The notes under the pieces are model-generated. The model made no database searches. It saw only the letters and a program-made list of their open reading frames with translations, and was not told the DNA's origin. Positions 1 through 11,800 of a stretch of 64,000 nt of DNA are shown one piece after another. Position 1 is the first letter of the stretch, and each line of letters opens with the position of its first letter. The DNA is taken from positions 25,000,455 to 25,064,454 of the forward strand of contig CAIIXF020000002.1 of assembly GCA_903813345.2 (NCBI GenBank). The letters are read 5' to 3'. Origin of the DNA: Owenia fusiformis (Eukaryota; Annelida; Polychaeta; Sabellida; Oweniidae). The position numbers and the translations under genes are program-made.

Positions 1-115
1 CAAAAAATTGCAAATCGCCTTGACGTAACCGTCATGCTATAACACCGTGAAAAGCCTCAGTCTATAATTGGAAAGGTGCCCATCAAGGAAAAATAGGTGT
101 ACTTAACTCAACGCC

Positions 116-554
116 TCAATGAAAGATGACAGAGCTTAATGTATATGAGGATGATGGAGCTGAGCTGAAATCCAAGAGAAAAGAGGCAAAAACTACTACA
201 GCAAGAATTCGGGCTTCTTTCCAAATTCACCTTACGAGAAGTGCTGCTACGAGGATGGTCTCTGAAGAATAGGAAGTAAAATTCTGCAAAAGTAGGTAAT
301 GATTTCCTGCAAAAAAATCTCAAATAATCTTTCCCCCGAAACCACTCCAGCATGCATTAGTAAAAAGTTATTGAAATAAGAATTGTTATACCTAGAGAAA
401 GCCATACCTGCATTGCGTTGACCCCAAGTCTGTCTCTTAATATTTCTGATAGATAAACGCTCAGCTCGTTAGAATCTAATATCGACGATCCTACGAAATC
501 CAATCCATGGTTAAGTATAAAGAAAATAATGCAGAAGATCCAGGCGGTCTTCAT
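116..554 (-). CDS. Small predicted secreted protein, copy A (exon 1 firm, exons 2-3 tentative)
   Basis: Not a family I recognise. Exon 1 (554 down to 408) encodes 49 residues, starting MKTAWIFCIIFFIL, which looks like a signal peptide, and ending DRLGVNAMQ just before a GTATGG donor. The same exon design recurs at 2372-2512, which supports it as real coding sequence. Plausible downstream exons are 283-231 (acceptor TTTTGCAG, donor AAG/GTGAAT, encoding NFTSYSSETILVAALLV) and 164-116 (acceptor GGATTTCAG, ending in TGA). Together the three give an in-frame product of 82 residues with a Ser-rich tail. Exons 2 and 3 rest only on splice-site and frame consistency. A small secreted or single-pass protein is possible; function unknown. 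Confidence 0.4.
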
Positions 555-2371
555 GGTGAATTCCTAAATGTCAAAGCAAATAAAATTTGTAAATAAATAA
601 ATAGTCACATCCCTATTTCCTTGACGAACCTCATCTAACAAGGAAGTACAATTTGATTGGTCTATTCCATTGTTGTTTTTATTAAAAATTACTGAAACGG
701 AATGACATGGTCACAAAAGGACCTTTAAAACTCATATTGAGCATCGATGTCTTACGGGTAAATTCTAATATGTCGTTTTTTCTATAACTTTAAGTTATAC
801 AGTAGTTTTAATAAATTCCAAATAAAGTGTTACTTGAAATAAGATGATCTAATTGAAAGACAACTCCTAACATGATTCTTCAGGAAAACGAAAGGTGAAC
901 CAAATTTGGTGGAAATTTGTTTCAGGTCAAGTTCAAATGCTAAATGAAATCCAATTTGAAAGTGCCAGAGCGCCTAGTCACGCCATAAATGTAGGTTTGT
1001 TTTACGTTTTGCTATCCCAAGCATTTAATCTAAACTACTATTGATAGGAAAGGACGTATCTTGTACTTTTATAAGTATTAAACACTATAAAATATGAGAT
1101 ACTTTGAAAGCATACCACCTGCATTGCTTCCACTCCTCATATCAAGAAGTATACCGTTGCTTTGAAAAGTTGACTTTTTGAATACATTTGTTAGAGTCCT
1201 ATCTTTATCCGTTTGTTGTACAGTTTTGAACCTTTTCTTGGGAGGATTTCCCGATATAGCTTCACCATCGACATGTTGGATGAAAATACTTTTAAAGTGT
1301 GCGCCAAAGTTTAAAACTGCGCAGGCGCAGCGCTCTCGCTAACCTATATGTAGAGATTACAGGGTACAGGCTTCAGAGGTAAGCCAGGGAGGTGAACAAT
1401 CATCGTCCCGTGGTGATTTCCTGTATTATCGTAACCAGGCAAGTTTCACCATTGAAATTGAAAATTACTATTAGATATACTTTGTAGATATGCATCGGTC
1501 AAATGGCTCATTTTGAACATATAAAAAGTATTTGTGTTTTGTTTCCCAGGGAACTGTATTCCCATGTAGTACACACATAAATAGTATACATTAGTACTTG
1601 AATAGCCTGGTATATATAATATTGAAGGGCATGCTAATTGTACACACGGGTACATGCATGAAGGCCTAATACTGATATAGCTTGCATACCTAAATAAAAA
1701 ATAAACTCTTCTAATCCCCTTATGTAAACACGGCGGTATACGTAGCCCGATTTATCGGGGACTTTAACTTTTTTATATGCTCATGAATAAAGTGATGCGA
1801 CGTCCTGTCCACTGTGTATTTTATTAAAATGACGTCTCTGTCGGGGTATACAATCTACAAAATGTTTCCTTAGCAGGGATAGATGGTATACCTTTCATAT
1901 ATTTTAGGGAAAAGAATGTCCCAGCATTGAAATAATAATTCTTATTATTATATCACTGTCATATACCATGTCAATTATTCAAGTAGTGGTCGTTATAAAT
2001 CGAAGCTTAAATTTGAAATCCATGCATGTGAACCATATGACGAAGCATGTCACTCAGCCAATCATATTCATGTCAATATATGCCAACTTGCATTTGGGTA
2101 ACTATGGGTGTTTTGCCTATTAATAATGAAAATAAAAATTTCCTCTGACGGAAGCTCATTTATTTTGTTATAAGAATGTGGGTTCCACTAGTATTGTTAT
2201 ACTTGGCCTCTGGATAATCTCAATATCCTGGCCTCATATAGGAAAATCTCTATGTATCCCAAACTGAAATTTCTTCTTTCGACTGGAATACCTACCCAAA
2301 ATCACGATGACACAAAAGTTCTAATAGTTCTAAAAATAAGATCTGTGCTTAGAGATACCTGAAAACCATAC
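555..2371. other. Intergenic; possible degenerate third copy at 1120-1340
   Basis: No convincing gene. On the minus strand, 1122-1340 is an open frame of about 65 codons with no ATG (contains GNPPKKRFKTVQQ) that ends at a GCAATGCAG/GTGGTA junction. That resembles the AATGCAATGCAG/GTATGG exon ends of the two neighbouring copies, but the reading frame that would give AMQ is closed by a stop. It may be a decayed relative or an unrelated fragment. The rest is AT-rich sequence without recognisable features. Confidence 0.25.
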
Positions 2372-2512
2372 CTGCATTGCATTGACTCGAAGTCTGTCCT
2401 TTGATATCTCAGAATAGATATATTTTTCAGATTCTAATATCGAAGAATCTGCTAAATCCAGAGTATTGTAAATAATGCAAGACATGATACATACGATCCA
2501 GGCGGACCTCAT
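2372..2512 (-). CDS. Small predicted secreted protein, copy B, first exon
   Basis: Paralogue of the exon at 408-554. It encodes 47 residues beginning MRSAWIVCIMSCIIY (signal-peptide-like) and ending DRLRVNAMQ before a GTATGG donor in phase 0. Shared positions with copy A include the start M-x-x-AWI-x-CI, the LD-x-x-x-SSIL core and the DRL-x-VNAMQ end, so the protein sequence has been kept while the flanks diverged. Later exons should lie between about 555 and 2371 but I could not identify them, so this copy may be a pseudogene. Family and function unknown. Confidence 0.4.
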
Positions 2513-3519
2513 GGTTAACTCATTGATAGCAAAGTAAACAGAATTAGTAAAATATATATATTCAAATATTAACAGTCACAACAGCGTTACAGTCACATAC
2601 CTTTTTCTATGACAAATGGTGCAAATATGTTCCGTTTAACCATAATTTATAGTTTGAAAGAAAATCATTTCTTGTCAGCGAGACTAACATATTAATAATT
2701 TTATAATAAATTAACGCAAACGTAATGTTAATAGCTGAACGTCTTCATACCAGGAAATATATTTTGATTGGTTGACGCCAACATTTTATATTAATGAGAA
2801 TGCAAACCCGGAGGCCTAAACATTACATTTTATGATTTAAAGTGTTTATGTTTTCATATTGAAACAACCATGACATGATAATGAAGTTGATATCACCAAT
2901 TTAATCAAATGTTTTAAATGTTCTCATATGTATAAAAATGATCCAAGTGAACTAAGCATGTATATGTACCTTTTGTCACATGTAGTTACACAGAAATGTT
3001 GACATTAACTCAAAATGAATCAGAAAATGTGCTAAACACGCTGGACAAAGTTAATGAATTTTTGAAAATCATCATTGCAATGTATGCAATGTAAAACATG
3101 TTTAAACGTATTTTTTAAATCACGCAATATTTTCTTCTCTATTTCGTTCTCGAACGCATCATCAAAGTGATTTTAAATACAATGTGCCAATTCCTCAAAG
3201 TGTTTTGATAGTCTTGATTTTCTTACTACTTTATGAAAAATATAACAGCGATATCTTAGTATTTGTCAATGATTGTCTATCGTTAATCAAAATTTACAAG
3301 TGTTAACATACCTGTAGATGACCTGTATAATATATATATATATAAATATATTTGTGAATAGAAAGAACATGTATGATTAGGGGTCTGAATGAATATGAAA
3401 TAATTAATAGTACTAATGAAATGAAATGCTTTCCAACTATTGGCCCTCTCGCTGTTGATATATTAATACTTTTTTGAACTATGGTAAACTATTCGATGCA
3501 AAATGTTGTCCCTAATATA
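2513..3519. other. Intergenic, AT-rich, no gene seen
   Basis: AT-rich sequence with a short (TA)n run near 3330-3350. No open frame, RNA gene or repeat family that I can support. Confidence 0.5.
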
Positions 3520-4385
3520 CACTCCCCTCCATAAGTTTGTCAACCTTAGCTCCCCCATTGAACTACGTGTTAAAGCTTCTTTACATTTGAATTTTTATTT
3601 ACTTAACCTGCAATGAAATAACTTATGATATTGCTTAAAACGTAACTTGACTTTATTAACAATACCTCCAAATGTTCCCAATGTTTTTCCTCAACTACAA
3701 TAGGTCGAGAATTGATGATAAATTTGATGAATTTTTGAAAATCGTCATGCCCATGTAAACCCATGGTAAATGGTGGGTTCGGGGGCAAATCAGAAATCGG
3801 GATATCTATTCAGTTAAAAAATTCAGCAAAAATATTTTTATATAGAAAATCGAATTTTCTAACTTTTTTTGTGCACTAAGTTTTCAGTTCACTTGATGAA
3901 TACTAAAGTTACAGAGCTTCAAAGTAATTTTTGAAAATCATTTTCGCCTCCTGTGTTATTTCAATTGGAGAGTTTTTTGAAAAACAATTTTGACTTTAAA
4001 GCCCTATAACTTTGTTGAACCTGAAGAATCGTATCACTTTTTTGTTAAATAAAGTTAGCCTACCTTGCCTACCTAACTCGTATTTTTGCAAGGACTCGGA
4101 TGGATGGATATTCTGTCATATGACTTGCGGCAAACCTACCCTTTCCCATTGGTTAACATTGGAATGTCGATTTCCAAAAATTCATCAAATCATCAATTTT
4201 CGACCTTTTGTAATTGAGGAAAAAAATTGGAAAATTTGGAGGTATTGGAAAAAGTCAAAATACGTTTCCATTAATAGTATAAGTATTTTCATAGCAGGTT
4301 AAGTAAATAAAAATTCAAACGCAAAGAGGCTTTAACACGTAGTTCAATGGGGGAGCTAAGGTTACCAAACTTATGGAGGGGAGTG
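3520..4385. mobile_element. TA-flanked inverted-repeat (MITE-like) element
   Basis: Imperfect inverted arms of about 270 bp (3520-3790 and 4110-4385) begin CACTCCCCTCC and carry a shared CCCCCATTGAAC block. The dinucleotide TA lies on each side (3518-3519 and 4386-4387), as expected for Tc1/mariner-type target duplication. Open frames of 61 and 96 codons inside are the two arms read outward, so their resemblance is explained by the inverted repeat. No transposase is visible, so it is non-autonomous. A relative lies at 19808-20000. Confidence 0.6.
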
Positions 4386-4387
4386 TA

Positions 4388-5258
4388 CCTAAATATGATA
4401 AGACACTATACCTAATACTTGATTACATTTTCAAAACACGATCTTATTTTATGATCACCCTGTATTGATACTTTTCAAGTATAATAAGCTACCAGAGGTC
4501 ATATATTGTCCCTATTATACATAACTATGATAAAACACGATCTCTTATACTTGATAAAATTTTCAAAGCACGTTTGGATACTTGAAGTTGGCAATGATAT
4601 TATTTACGAGGATATTTCACTCGAGAGTGATCATTTTACTTCGATACTGTTCTGCTTCATGTCCATGATTGTACACTTGATCCATATTAAAAACGCATCA
4701 TTCAATAGAAGATAATTAAATACACATAAGAACACATGTCATGCTTATGCAGGGGTGTAACTGTAAATGGTTCATCTAGGGTACGGTTCAAACCGGCCCA
4801 TGGTCATCGGTGTTTGCTTAACATCACATCACAGTTTTGGTGTCCATGTTTAGTGCAATTGGCACGACTTCAGACATGAATCTCTCTCATGTTGACATAA
4901 ATATTTATATTTATTCAACATATATGTCAACTTAAAAGTTAAGAGCATTGTTGGCCTTATCTTGCGATAAAGAAACACATGTCCTGTCGATGTTTTCACA
5001 AAATCTCCACACATCGAATGTGTTAATAGGAGTAATGCGACTTTAAAAACTCGAAGACTTCTGATTTTGTAAAAAGTACATGCTATGATTAGAGAATAGT
5101 TTTAAATCACTGTATATTTACCAAAGAGAGTACTAGTGATACTATCGGCCTTAGTGCAAAGGAAATCCACGAATCAAATTATCCGAAGTACTTCGACAAA
5201 GTGAAGAATACTAATAATTAACTAGGACGGATTCTATCTGAAAAGATATATATGCAAC
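4388..5258. other. Upstream region of the SLC28 gene
   Basis: Should contain the promoter and 5' UTR of the transporter gene. A short ATG frame at 5250 overlaps the main start out of frame and stops quickly. A TATATATA stretch lies at about 5245, too close to the ATG to call a TATA box. A 69-codon open frame at 4506-4715 has no recognisable features. Confidence 0.35.
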
Positions 5259-5869
5259 ATGTCAGAATTTGTAAATGAAATAGTTTGGGTCCCAATGGAT
5301 GACCGTGCTGTAGGTAATGGCAAAGTGGCATCTGTATATGATAATATTAACTCAAATGAAGACCGAAGTAGTCCATCAAGTTCACAGAATGAAACCCCAG
5401 TGTCTTACGAGGATCTTAATGTTGAAAAGGACAACGATCTTCTATTGAATGGAGGAGCTGATGCTTATCCTATTAATGCTAGTGAAAAGAAAAAACATTC
5501 ACAAGAAGATACTAAACTTGATTTAGAAGAAGATGAACTCGAGGACTTTGAGGATTTAGAGTTCGAACCTAATAAATGTATGCATGGCATCGAAATAGCT
5601 CAAACTGCAATAAGTGGTATTTTTAAGAAATATGGAAAGCATCTTAGGCGGTTTGCCAAATACGGGTTCCTTGTTCTGTTCTTCGTCTATTTTGGGTTCG
5701 CTGTGGCGTATAATCCGACCAAAGCCAAGGCGCTTATCGTCATCACATGTCTCGTTGTTTTGGGTTTTCTATACGGTGAGATAAGAGACAGGTTCGGGGA
5801 AAAAATCTATAACTGTTGCTGCAAACCAATCGAAAAACCTTTATCATCGAAATGGAAATATATCAAATG
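5259..5869 (+). CDS. SLC28A3-like: SLC28 exon 1: cytoplasmic N-terminus and first membrane segments
   Basis: Encodes 203 residues plus two bases of Trp204. The start is the first in-frame ATG. The first 110 residues are hydrophilic, with an acidic stretch (LEEDELEDFEDLEFE), as in vertebrate CNTs. Two hydrophobic helices follow (near 133-150 and 155-170), then a Cys-rich turn (YNCCCKP) and KYIKW. The donor ATG/GTAAGA leaves TG, which is completed by the G at the start of exon 2. Confidence 0.9.
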
Positions 5870-8800
5870 GTAAGAATAAAGGAAAATCGTTGTCAAATTG
5901 TTTATATTTTCGAGTAAATATGTTTGCAATTATTGCTGTTTTCTCAGTTCATATTCAACATGTTATTTACAATCATACTCAAATTCATTCTACTTAATAT
6001 GTTTATAAATAGCGTTCAAATGTTCATTATTTAATAGTTAAAATTGAAGATTGTGATTCGACTAAGTTGATTTACCCACAATTTACAAATGGTATTATAA
6101 ATAAGCATACTTTTGTCACCCCTGCATTCACAATTTTATTCTTATTTTTTTGTTTTATATATTCTGTGGTAATACCTTTGCACCACATGCATTTTATTCT
6201 ATAGGGTCGTTTATATAGCCCTGAGTCTTGTTTCAGCGGGAGGGGTCGTTTATATAGCCCTGATAATATAAATCATAGCCTTCCTTATATTTGATGTGGG
6301 ACGGCAACCAGAACGTCTTGTTTCAGCAGGAGGTTTTGCGTTTCCGTACTTGGTCGAGTTCTTGTTTTAATTGTATATATTCTCTGGTAATACCCTTGTA
6401 CCACATGTATTTTATTCTATAGGGTCGTTTATATAGCCCTGATAATAGAAATCATAGCCTTCCTTATATTTGATGCGGGGCAGCAACCAGAACGCCTTGT
6501 TTCAGCAGGAGGTTTTGCGTTTCCGTACTTGGTCGAGTTCTTGTTTTAATTGTATATATTCTCTGGTAATACCCTTGTACCACATGTATTTTATTCTATA
6601 GGGTCGTTTATATAGCCCTGATAATAGAAATCATAGCCTTCCTTATATTTGATGTGGGGCAGCAACCAGAACGTCTTGTTTCAGCAGGAGGTTTTGCGTT
6701 TCTGTACTTGGTGGAGTTCATGTTTTAGTTTTATATATTCTCTGGAAATACTCTTGTACCACGTGCATTTTATTCTGTAGAGTCGTTTATATAGCCCTGA
6801 TAATAGAAATCATAGCCTTCCTTATATTTGATGTGGGGCAGCAACCAGAACGTCTTGTTTCAGCAGGAGGCTTTGCGTTTCCGTACTTGGTCGAGTTCTT
6901 ATAATTGTATATATTCTCTGGTAATACCCTTGTACCACATGTATCTTATTCTATAGGGTCGTTTATATAGCCCTGATAATATAAATCATAGCCTTCCTTA
7001 TATTTGATGTGGGAAAGCAACCAGAACGTCTTGTTTCAGCAGGAGGTTTTGCGTTTCCGTACTTGGTCGAGTTCTTGTTTTAATTTATATATTCTCTGGT
7101 AATACCCTTGTACCACAAATATTTTATTCTATAGGGTCGTTTATATAGCCCTGATAATAGGAATCATAGCCTTCCTTATATTTGATGTGGGGCAGCAACC
7201 AGAACGTCTTGTTTCAGCGGGAGGCCTTGCGTTTCTGTACTTGGTCGAGTTCTTGTTTTAATTGTATATATTCTCTGGTAATACCCTTGTACCACATGTA
7301 TTTTATTATATAGGGTCGTTTATATAGCCCTGATAATAGGAATCATAGCCTTCCTTATATTTGATGTGGGAAAGCAACCAGAACGTCTTGTTTCAGCAGG
7401 AGGTTTTGCGTTTCCGTACTTGGTCGAGTTCTTGTTTTAATTTATATATTCTCTGGTAATACCCTTGTACCACAAATATTTTATTCTATAGGGTCGTTTA
7501 TATAGCCCTGATAATAGGAATCATAGCCTTCCTTATATTTGATGTGGGGCAGCAACCAGAACGTCTTGTTTCAGCGGGAGGCCTTGCGTTTCTGTACTTG
7601 GTCGAGTTCTTGTTTTAATTGTATATATTCTCTGGTAATACCCTTGTACCACATGTATTTTATTATATAGGGTCGTTTATATAGCCCTGATAATAGGAAT
7701 CATAGCCTTCCTTATATTTGATGTGGGAAAGCAACCAGAACGTCTTGTTTCAGCAGGAGGTTTTGCGTTTCCGTACTTGGTCGAGTTCTTGTTTTAATTT
7801 ATATATTCTCTCACTGGTAATACCCTTGTACCACATGTATTTTATTCTATAGGGTCGTTTATATAGCCCTGATAATAGAAATCGTAGCCTTCCTTATATT
7901 TGATGTGGGGCAGCAACCAGAACGTCTTGTTTCAGCAGGAGGTTTTGCGTTTCCGTACTTGGTCGAGTTCTTACTTTAATTGTATATATTCTCTGGTAAT
8001 ACCTTTGCACCACATGTATTTTATTCTATAGGGTCGTTTATATAGCCCTGATAATAGGAATCATAGCCTTCCTTATATTTGATGTGGGGCAGCAACCAGA
8101 ACGTCTTGTTTCAGCAGGAGGTTTTGCGTTTCCGTACTTGGTCGAGTAATACCCTTGTACCACATGTATTTTATATGTTATGTGGTAATACCCTTGTACC
8201 ACATGCATTTTATTATATAGGGTCGTTTATATAGCCCTGATAATAGGAATCATAGCCTTCCTTATATTTGATGTGGGAAAGCAACCAGAACGTCTAGTTT
8301 CAGCAGGAGGCTTTGCGTTTCCGTACTTGGTCGAGTTCTTATAATTGTATATATTCTCTGGTAATACCCTTGTACTGCATGTATTTTATTCTATAGGGTC
8401 GTTTATATAGCCCTGATAATAGGAATCATAGCCTTCCTTATATTTGATGTGGGGCAGCAACCAGAACGTTTTGTTTCAGCAGGAGGTTTTGCGTTTCCGT
8501 ACTTGGTCGAGTTCTTGTTTTACTTTTATATATTTTGTGGTAATACCTTTGCACCACATGCATTTTATTCTGTAGAGTCATTTATATAGCCCTGATAATA
8601 GAAATCATAGCCTTCCTTATATTTGATGTTGGAAAGCAACCAGAACGTCTTGTTTCAACAGGAGGCTTTGCGTTTCCGTACTTGGTCGAGTTCTTACTTT
8701 AATTGTATATATTCTCTGGTAATACCCTTGTACCACGTGCATTTTATTCTATGGGGTCGTTTATATAGCCCTGATAATAGGAATCATAGCCTTCCTTATA

Positions 8801-11800
8801 TTTGATGTGGGGCAGCAACCAGAACGTCTTGTTTCAGCAGGAGGTTTTGCGTTTCCGTACTTGGTCGAGTAATACCCTTGTACCACATGTATTTTATATG
8901 TTATGTGGTAATACCCTTGTACCACATGCATTTATTATATAGGGTCGTTTATATAGCCCTGATAATAGGAATCATAGCCTTCCTTATATTTGATGTGGGG
9001 CAGCAACCAGAACGTCTTGTTTCAGCAGGAGGTTTTGCGTTTCTGTACTTGGTGGAGTTCATGTTTTAATTTTATATATTCTCTGGAAATACCCTTGTAC
9101 CACATGTATTTTATTCTATAGGGTCGTTTATATAGCCCTGATAATAGAAATCATAGCCTTCCTTATATTTGATGTGGGGCAGCAACCAGAACGTCTTGTT
9201 TCAGCAGGAGGCTTTGCGTTTCCGTACTTGGTCGAGTTCTTATAATTGTATATATTCTCTGGTAATACCCTTGTACTGCATGTATTTTATTCTATAGGGT
9301 CGTTTATATAGCCCTGATAATAGGAATCATAGCCTTCCTTATATTTGATGTGGGGCAGCAACCAGAACGTTTTGTTTCAGCAGGAGGTTTTGCGTTTCCG
9401 TACTTGGTCGAGTTCTTGTTTTACTTTTATATATTTTGTGGTAATACCTTTGCACCACATGCATTTTATTCTGTAGAGTCATTTATATAGCCCTGATAAT
9501 AGAAATCATAGCCTTCCTTATATTTGATGTTGGAAAGCAACCAGAACGTCTTGTCTCAACAGGAGGCTTTGCGTTTCCGTACTTGGTCTAGTTCTTACTT
9601 TAATTGTATATATTCTCTGGTAATACCCTTGTACCACGTGCATTTTATTCTATGGGGTCGTTTATATAGCCCTGATAATAGGAATCATAGCCTTCCTTAT
9701 ATTTGATGTGGGGCAGCAACCAGAACGTCTTGTTTCAGCAGGAGGTTTTGCGTTTCCGTACTTGGTCGAGTAATACCCTTGTACCACATGTATTTTATAT
9801 GTTATGTGGTAATACCCTTGTACCACATGCATTTATTATATAGGGTCGTTTATATAGCCCTGATAATAGGAATCATAGCCTTCCTTATATTTGATGTGGG
9901 GCAGCAACCAGAACGTCTTGTTTCAGCAGGAGGTTTTGCGTTTCTGTACTTGGTGGAGTTCATGTTTTAATTTTATATATTCTCTGGAAATACCCTTGTA
10001 CCACATGTATTTTATTCTATAGGGTCGTTTATATAGCCCTGATAATAGGAATCATAGCCTTCCTTATATTTGATGTGGGGCAGCAACCAGAACGTCTTGT
10101 TTCAGCAGGAGGTTTTGCGTTTCTGTACTTGGTGGAGTTCATGTTTTAATTTTATATATTCTCTGGAAATACCCTTGTACCACGTGCATTTTATTCTGTA
10201 GAGTCGTTTATATAGCCCTGATAATAGGAATCATAGCCTTCCTTATATTTGATGTGGGGCAGCAACCAGAACGTCTTGTTTCAGCAGGAGGTTTTGCATT
10301 CCCGTACTTGGTCGAGTTCTTGTTTTAATTGTATATATTATCTGGTAATACCCTTGTACCACGTGTATTTTATTCTATAGGGTCGTTTATATAGCCCTGA
10401 TAATAGGAATCATAGCCTTCCTTATATTTGATGTGGGGCAGCAACCAGAACGTCTTGTTTCAGCAAGGGTTTTGCGTTTCCGTACTTGGTCGAGTAATAC
10501 CCTTGTACCACATGTATTTTATATGTTATGTGGTAATACCCTTGTACCACATGCATTTTATTATATAGGGTCGTTTATATAGCCCTGATAATAGGAATCA
10601 TAGCCTTCCTTACATTTGATGTGGGAAAGCAACCAGAACGTCTAGTTTCAGCAGGAGGCTTTGCGTTTCCGTACTTGGTCGAGTTCTTATAATTGTATAT
10701 ATTCTCTGGTAATACCCTTGTACTGCATGTATTTTATTCTATAGGGTCGTTTATATAGCCCTGATAATAGAAAGCATAGCCTTCCTTATATTTGATGTGG
10801 GACAGCAACCAGAACGTCTTGTTTCAGCGGGAGGCCTTGCGTTTCTGTACTTGGTCGAGTTCTTGTTTTAATTGTATATATTCTCTGGTAAAACCTTTGT
10901 ACCACATGTATTTTATTCTATAGGGTCGTTTATATAGCCCTGATAATAGGAATCATAGCCTTCCTTATATTTGATGTGTGGCAGCAACCAGAACGTTTTG
11001 TTTCAGCAGGAGGTTTTGCGTTTCCGTACTTGGTCGAGTTCTTGTTTTACTTTTATATATTTTGTGGTAATACCTTTGCACCACATGCATTTTATTCTGT
11101 AGAGTCATTTATATAGCCCTGATAATAGAAATCATAGCCTTCCTTATATTTGATGTGGGAAAGCAACCAGAACGTCTTGTTTCAACAGGAGGCTTTGCGT
11201 TTCCGTACTTGGTCGAGTTCTTACTTTAATTGTATATATTCTCTGGTAATACCCTTGTACCACGTGCATTTTATTCTATAGGGTCGTTTATATAGCCCTG
11301 ATAATAGGAATCATAGCCTTCCTTATATTTGATGTGGGGCAGCAACCAGAACGTCTTGTTTCAGCAGGAGGTTTTGCGTTTCCGTACTTGGTCGAGTAAT
11401 ACCCTTGTACCACATGTATTTTATATGTTATGTGGTAATACCCTTGTACCACATGTATTTTATTCTATAGGGTCGTTTATATAGCCCTGATAATAGGAAT
11501 CATAGCCTTCCTTATATTTGATGTGGGGCAGCAACCAGAACGTCTTGTTTCAGCAGGAGGTTTTGCGTTTCCGTACTTGGTCGAGTTCTTGTTTTAATTG
11601 TATATATTCTCTGGTAATACCCTTGTACCACGTGTATTTTATTCTATAGGGTCGTTTATATAGCCCTGATAATAGGAATCATAGCCTTCCTTATATTTGA
11701 TGTGGGGCAGCAACCAGAACGTCTTGTTTCAGCAGGAGGCCTTGCGTTTCTGTACTTGGTCGCGTTCTTGTCGTCTACAAACCCTTCTAAGGTCAGTACT

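Noticed and set aside
8623-9970. Pairs of 60- and 63-codon frames in the 179-bp array
   Set aside because: Fragments of decoy exon-2 copies read with or without the real frame; not separate genes.
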